This document shows, in pieces, positions 58,358 through 64,000 of a stretch of 64,000 bases of DNA. The notes beneath the pieces are model-generated. The model was given only the letters and a program-made list of their open reading frames with translations, searched no databases and was not told where the DNA came from. Location: NCBI GenBank assembly GCA_030770535.1, contig JASVEC010000021.1, forward strand, positions 692,001-756,000, in the 5' to 3' direction. The DNA is from Batkoa obscura (taxonomy: Eukaryota > Entomophthoromycota > Entomophthoromycetes > Entomophthorales > Batkoaceae). The translations under genes were made by a program, and so were the position numbers. Position 1 is the stretch's first letter. Every line of letters begins with the position of its first letter.

Positions 58358-61035
58358 ATGAGTGCATTAGAAACCTTAGGTACATTTTTAGGTTTACCAG
58401 TAGGTATACCCAATGATGAAAGATTAACATTAATGGTTGGTAAGTAAACAAGTTGCTCTAAATATATTAAATCAACTAAAAAGGATTAAATTCTCTATCA
58501 CTAATAACATTTAAGTCTTTATAACGAATACTAATCTTTAAATTCCTTCAAAAATAGAACGCGCATGTGATATTCGATTAATGGAACCAGATATGGCCTT
58601 AAATTTGGATATTGCCGAATATATTAATAAAAAAAAACAAAATATGTAAATAGTTTTCTATTAAAAACAAATGGTATAAATCTTATTGAATTTTACTAAT
58701 GAAATTCATCAATAGACCTCATGACGTCTCGGAATATTTAGTTCAATTGATTAATAATAGAGATCAAAAAGTGGCCATGTTGGCTTTGATTGTAAGTTCA
58801 GTTTTAATCTCTTTAAACAGTAATTAGCCTTAATTAACATAGAAACAATCTCAAGAATTGCTTTTAATTTTTATTATTGTTAATATTAACTGATCTTTAA
58901 TTTAGTTATTAGATACTTGTATAAGAAACTGTGGTTATGCATTTCATTTACAGATTGCAAGAAAAGAGTTTTTAAATGAATTAGTTAAGAAATTTCCAGA
59001 AGTACCACCAGTAAGTTTTGAGTATTAATTTTAACTGTTTTTTTGTCAAACCATAATTTATTAATATAACGAAACAACGAAATATTTATTTACTTATTTT
59101 CCTTTTTATATTCATATAAATCCAACTTAGCCTTTCCCAACATCGGTTCAAATTAAAATATTAGAATTTATTAATGAATGGAAGCTGGGTCTTTGTTCTC
59201 AACCTCGTTATAAACAAGATTTTAGAAAAATATCAGAATTGCATAATATTTTAATATTCAAAGGTAAGCTAAAATAAATAAATAATCAACAATAAATGAT
59301 ATTTATCATTTTAATTTGATACTAATACTTTGTATAAAGGATATAAATTTCCTAATGTCAAACAAGATCGGGTATCTACATTAGTAACAAAACAAGTAAG
59401 GTTTTTTTTGAGATTAATTGTTAAGATTGATAAAGGATATTAACTTTATGATAGGCATTCTGTTCTGCTGAAGAATTAGAAGAAGCGGATAAAGAAGCAT
59501 TATCAGCGGTAAGACAGAATGATAATAAATTTTAGCTATTAATTGTTAATTTTTAATACAAAGAAATTACAAGAACATATACGACGAGGTACCCCAGCCG
59601 ATTTAGTCAAAGCTAATGAATTAATGAAATTATTATCGGGTTATGTAAGAATTCAATAATGACAATGATAACATATTTAAAATCACTCTAATCAGGAAAT
59701 TGAAAAACGACCAAACTATCAATCTTTAGTTGAAAGGCAATTATTGAATGTACAAAGATCGATTGAAACATTAAGTGAAAGATTAATTCCTGGAATGGAA
59801 TTTGATCGTGGAATTCAAGTAATTGTTATTATCATTATTTTATTCAATTAATACTGATTACTCTAATTACAGGAATTATATAATGAATGTTCTTCAGCAC
59901 AAGTAAGGATTCAAAAATTGATATTAGAAGAAGAAGAAGGAGAACATGCTAGTAAGTATTGTGGAAATTATTTATAATTATTTATAATTATTTATAATTT
60001 ATTATTTAAGATCGATTATTTGAATTAAATGATAAATTAAACGAATTAAATCAACAATATGAAAATGCAAAAAAGGGTATATTTGATCATAATCCAATTT
60101 ATTTTGAAGATCATATAAGGTAATTTATTAACATTAGTCTTAATATTGATATCATGTATATTAACTAAATAACTAACTAAATAGTATGGAAAGATCTGAA
60201 ATAACAAATGATAATAGTAATAATAGTAACAATAATAATAATAGCAATAGTCAAAAAGAAGCTGAATCCCAACAAATATCTCTAATTGATTTAGGAGATG
60301 ATTTTATGAATAATAGTAGTAATACTTTAGACCCTTTACAATACCAATCTAATAAAACAGAAACATCAATATCTTCTACTTTGAATTTTATGGATAGTTT
60401 AGAAGGGTTAAGTTTTGGTTCTATTGCTTCAAGCAATTCAATTACCCCAGCACCAAGTACACCACAACCTGTTTTATTACAATCTAATAATACTTCTCCT
60501 AAATTATCAGATAATGAGGAATCTCCAATGAATAATAGTAATAATTCCAATTTAAATAATTTTAATACAAATTTATTAGAGGATAATGGATTAATTGGAA
60601 ATGAAAGTAATGAAGGAATGAGTAATGGAGAAGTTAAACAAAAGAAAGTATTAGAAAATGAATTTGTACGAATAATGACTACTTCTTTTGTACAAGAAAA
60701 TATAGTATTTATTCAATTTAATTTTAATAATTTATCGAATTTTAAAATGGAACAACTGGATTTTAAATTAGCTGTACCTAAAGTAAGTTAATGTATTTAT
60801 GATTTAATATCTAACATAATAATAAATGTTTTATTAATAATACTTTTTTTAGGGTTTAAAAACAGTTATTTCAGGAATTAGTGGTACCTATTTATTACCT
60901 AAAATAGGTCATGTATCTTTACCAGTGGAAATTTATTTTAATAATAATTTAAATGAAGTGAAATATCGCTATATATTATCCTTTCAATTAAATTCAAAAC
61001 AGTATACTTTTCAAGGAGAAGTTAAAAACTTTTAA
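58358..61035 (+). CDS. GGA: GGA clathrin adaptor (VHS-GAT-GAE)
   Basis: This gene has thirteen exons: 58358-58439, 58558-58645, 58716-58791, 58906-59010, 59131-59263, 59340-59395, 59455-59508, 59564-59644, 59696-59818, 59873-59951, 60011-60119, 60185-60782 and 60853-61035. They total 1767 bases and 588 residues, all in phase. The VHS domain (about 20-150) has ERACDIRLMEPDMALNLDIA, LLDTCIRNCGYAFHLQIARK and EFLNELVKKFPEVPP. The GAT domain (about 178-315) has the ARF-binding helix with GTPADLVKANELMKLLSGY. A hinge rich in Asn and Ser holds LIDLGDD near 362-368, a likely clathrin box. The gamma-ear (about 485-588) begins NEFVRIMTTSF and ends YTFQGEVKNF. GGA proteins are ARF-dependent monomeric adaptors that sort cargo from the trans-Golgi to endosomes. 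Confidence 0.96.
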
Positions 61036-61179
61036 ATTTTGTATAAAAAAATATAAAATATAAAATGCAATAAAAAAAGGAAACATATTTGATTTTTTTG
61101 AATTCTTTTAATATATTACTATCTTGATTGAATTTTCTATTTTTATTTAATTTTAATGATATTAATGACAAAGTATTGT

Positions 61180-61797
61180 TTATTGTTTTAATTCCTCTAC
61201 TACTTTACATAATCCTTTAAACAATAATTCATGTTCCACTAAATGAATTCTAGTTTCTAAATCACTCAATGTATCCTCTGGTAAAATCTTCACTTTTTCC
61301 ATGACAATAGGTTCCCCTTGATCCACTTCTTTAATAACTCGATGAACCATAACACCAGTATACTCAATCTCTCCATTTTGAAAAGCTTTATAAGCTCTTT
61401 CGATTGCTTTAGCTCCATCAAACTGTCCTGGTAAAGCAGGATGAAGGTTAATAATAGGTAAGCTGGATGGTAATTTAGTTAGAAACTCAGCAGACAAAAT
61501 GTGCATAAAGCCAGCTAACACAATAATATTTGGTTTATAAGAAAGGACCAAGTCAGCTAAAGCTAAGTCATAATCTACTCTGGTAAGATTTTGATCTTTA
61601 TATGATTTTAAAGTTAATACTGAAGTTGGAATATTATGACTGTTTGCTCTTTGTAAACCATAGGCATTACTACGATTAGAAATCACACCACAGATTGAAG
61701 TGGAAGGAAGTTCTTGATTGATAATGATTTTATCAATTAACGCTTGTAAGTTACTTCCACTACCAGAAATTAAGACTAATACTTGAAGTGAAGACAT
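61180..61797 (-). CDS. ADE8: Phosphoribosylglycinamide formyltransferase (GAR transformylase)
   Basis: This single-exon protein has 205 residues, the normal length of a monofunctional PurN/Ade8 enzyme. The phosphate-binding loop SGSGSNLQ is at 11-18. The catalytic set is complete: Asn117 and His119 in INLHPALPG, and Asp159 in GVMVHRVIKEVDQGEP. AGFMHILS near 95-102 belongs to the folate pocket. The enzyme transfers a formyl group from 10-formyltetrahydrofolate to GAR, the third step of purine synthesis, in the cytosol. As in other fungi it is a separate gene, not fused as in animals. It is convergent with GGA, 144 bases apart. Confidence 0.97.
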   Translation of the reverse strand: MSSLQVLVLISGSGSNLQALIDKIIINQELPSTSICGVISNRSNAYGLQRANSHNIPTSVLTLKSYKDQNLTRVDYDLALADLVLSYKPNIIVLAGFMHILSAEFLTKLPSSLPIINLHPALPGQFDGAKAIERAYKAFQNGEIEYTGVMVHRVIKEVDQGEPIVMEKVKILPEDTLSDLETRIHLVEHELLFKGLCKVVEELKQ

Positions 61798-64000
61798 GGT
61801 ATTTTACTTTTTATTTATTGAAAATGAAAATGAAGCTTTTTTAGTTAACTAAAAATTGGAAGTGGATTTCCAGTTTTGAAAATTTAGAAATTTAACTCAT
61901 AAAAAATTTAATCAGTGTTTAACTTTTTATTATCTCAATTTCCTTAATTTTAGAAACTTAGTGTAATATAATCAAATAAATAAAAAGTATAAGTAGAATA
62001 ATAAAAAATTATTGAAACTTTAAATACTAGTATCATTCAATTTAATATTATAAAGTAAATACAATTGCTTTTTACTATAATATCATTTATAAAGGATATT
62101 TTCACATTTTATGTTCAATAACAAGCGATCAAAAAAATTGGCATAAAGGGAATTTCATTATTCTATATAATTATCAAAACTAAACTTTGTTAGCGTATTT
62201 AAATGCTTAAAATAATTGCTATCATATTGAGATAGCAATCAACTGGGTCACTAATAAATTGGATCTAGCTTATCTTTAAATAGCTAACTTATTAGACTAC
62301 CCTTTTGTATTATCATAAAAATGGCTGCAAATTATAGCTCAATTGATTGCTAAACAGATATTGATAAATTAAATCACCTAAATATCTGCAAAAGATTTTT
62401 TGCAAACTAAGAATCAATTACTATGGTGATCAAAAAAAAACTAAAATGAACCCAAATTCAATTTTTTCAACTCTAAGAAATCAACTTTATTGTTTAATCA
62501 TTTAACAATTTATACGAAATATCACATATTACAAGATCTCAAATCCTTCAGTAAACCCTAACTTTTGGTTAAAGGAAATCAATTCTGTAAGTGCGCTAAG
62601 GCATAAGATGATAACGATATTATTTAGTTTTTAGTATCGACTTAATTCCTGACTTTCAATCTCCTTACTCTGGTAAATTTGTCTGGTGCATAGGCAACTT
62701 TGTGGAAGCAATAAGAGTTGATTGTTATTTTCCGGTTGGATAGATGGACTTGAGCTAGTTGAGAAGATTTAGAAAGGAATTGAGATGTGGTTTCTTTGTT
62801 TAATTGTATTATATAATGTAAATTAAACTATCATTAGATTTTAATCTAATTTTAACTACTCAGTTTAATTGATAAAATGTGTTTGAAAAATTTAAGCTAT
62901 TGTATTCTGTAAGGGCAAAGCTAGCCGTAATTTTATGAATTCAGGAGAGTGTTATGGCGGTTAACATGAGAACGCTGGACTGATGATTGTCTGATGAATA
63001 CATTATGTTACCTATCCGTACTTTAGCTTAGGTTTTCAAATCCATAATTCATACAATATAAATCTGCAAAAAGGATATAAAGATAGACTCCAGTATTATT
63101 ATTAATCACTTAGCTTGTAATAATTATATCGAATTTTATAGCTTATATTGATTATGGTATGAATGATAAGGTTCAATTTAAAGCAAGAATGTGGTGGAAG
63201 TGGGCGTTTTTAAACTTCTTTTTTAAAATATAAGTTATATATACAATTTTAAGCCAAATACTAGCTTTTTTGTTAACATTATGACTGCTTGATTACTATC
63301 AACTTTTTTGTCTTTAATTACTGAAGTTATTCCTCCCTGTTTCCATAGGAGTAAATCGTTTCTGGGGTTTAAGTATGTATTATGTTCCCTATTGTACCAC
63401 ATAAAATACAGTTATAAATTGTTATTGAAAGAGTTGCAGTCAGATTAGAGGCACTTGGTATCAAATAGGATAAACTGTAAAGGGAGGCTTCTTTTATTGT
63501 TAATGATATTAATGAGAAGTACCTCCTTGTGTAAACCTTTAATTAGCCCTGTACAACTTAGGACTAAAATATGAAATAATTCCTTATATACTGGGCTTCA
63601 GAAGTAATTTTATTATTTTAAAATGAAGCTTGCTTTTCTCCAAAGGTAGTTTTATGTCTTTAAAATAAAAGTTTGCCTTTGGGCCTGGTCTAGTAATTTA
63701 CTATTTATAAATATAAATAACCCTATCTGTTAAATCAATAAACTTACGATTGGCTGTCCATCTAATCTAGATTGTTTGTAAATCCATCTTGTCGTTGTTT
63801 TTATAATTAGTATTATTTTTGAATGCTTAGCTTGGGCTTTAAGCATGTCTGCTCTTGAAATTGGCCAATCCTGCTGCTGAATTATAGTTTTTTGTGTTTT
63901 TTTTGTATAAATACTAAATAAAAATAAGAATAAAAATAAAAAAATAATTTTTATAAAGAAACAAGTTACTATGTTATATCATAAAAACAATCATATTAAT
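61798..64000. other. Intergenic, nothing recognised
   Basis: In these 2.2 kb I find no frame, repeat or RNA gene I can support. The part from 62.6 to 63.9 kb is a little less AT-rich than usual spacer and may be old gene or transposon debris. Confidence 0.5.

Noticed and set aside
60251-60550. Antisense frame over the GGA hinge
   Set aside because: It is a shadow of the Asn/Ser-rich hinge; GGA is well supported on the other strand.
1-64000. tRNA, rRNA, CRISPR, operon, riboswitch or prokaryotic features
   Set aside because: I looked for T-loop-like GGTTCGAATCC sequences and for regularly spaced repeats and found none. The genes are spliced and eukaryotic.

Overview
The window reads as nuclear DNA of an early-diverging, strongly AT-rich fungus. 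Genes carry short spliceosomal introns (about 46-100 bases, GT..AG with GTAAGT-like donors), intergenic DNA is very AT-rich, and the conserved genes are opisthokont housekeeping genes with fungal hallmarks (Sho1 osmosensor, PHO80-type cyclin, alpha-arrestin). The expanded family of fungal seven-helix receptors and the F-box/leucine-rich relics suggest an Entomophthorales/Conidiobolus-like species. That placement is inference from style, not from a search.

Layout. 1-5.0 kb: no confident gene; mobile-element debris, including an element inserted inside another and itself carrying a third. 5.0-9.1 kb: a secreted YcnI-like (DUF1775) copper-site protein (-) and an exocyst Sec15 gene (+) that ends after the N-terminal half. 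9.1-12 kb: repeats. 12.1-15.3 kb: an arrestin-fold protein (+) and a helical-repeat, probably mitochondrial, protein (-), tail to tail. 18.7-23.3 kb: a compact housekeeping cluster: AP-3 mu (+), TFIIE alpha (-, 25 bases from AP-3 mu), and Sho1 (+, divergent from TFIIE). 23.3-30.8 kb: gene-poor, with a frameshifted PHO80-type cyclin and unidentified relics. 30.8-37.2 kb: three tandem seven-helix receptor genes, of which the first two are broken and the last two have been homogenised in patches. 38.6-43.7 kb: oligosaccharyltransferase subunit Wbp1/OST48 (-), an intact intronless receptor (+), and a NIP30/FAM192A nuclear protein (+). 44-50 kb: two decayed F-box/LRR genes and repeats. 51.6-52.7 kb: a second intronless receptor, a dispersed duplicate of the one at 41.6 kb. 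55-61.8 kb: a seven-helix protein with a very long cytoplasmic tail (+), the Golgi clathrin adaptor GGA (+), and the purine enzyme GAR transformylase (-). 61.8-64 kb: nothing recognised.

Functionally, several intact genes serve membrane traffic (Sec15, AP-3 mu, GGA, arrestin, Wbp1) and signalling at the cell surface (Sho1, receptors). They are not an operon or a cluster in any regulated sense. The most informative signals are: a tandem receptor array showing gene conversion and decay; a half-length Sec15 with every splice site intact; a YcnI-like protein in a eukaryote with a signal peptide, predicted N-terminal His and a GPI-like tail; and an abundant 100-base TA-flanked MITE family (16 complete or near-complete copies plus one split copy) for which the window supplies both an occupied and two empty sites.
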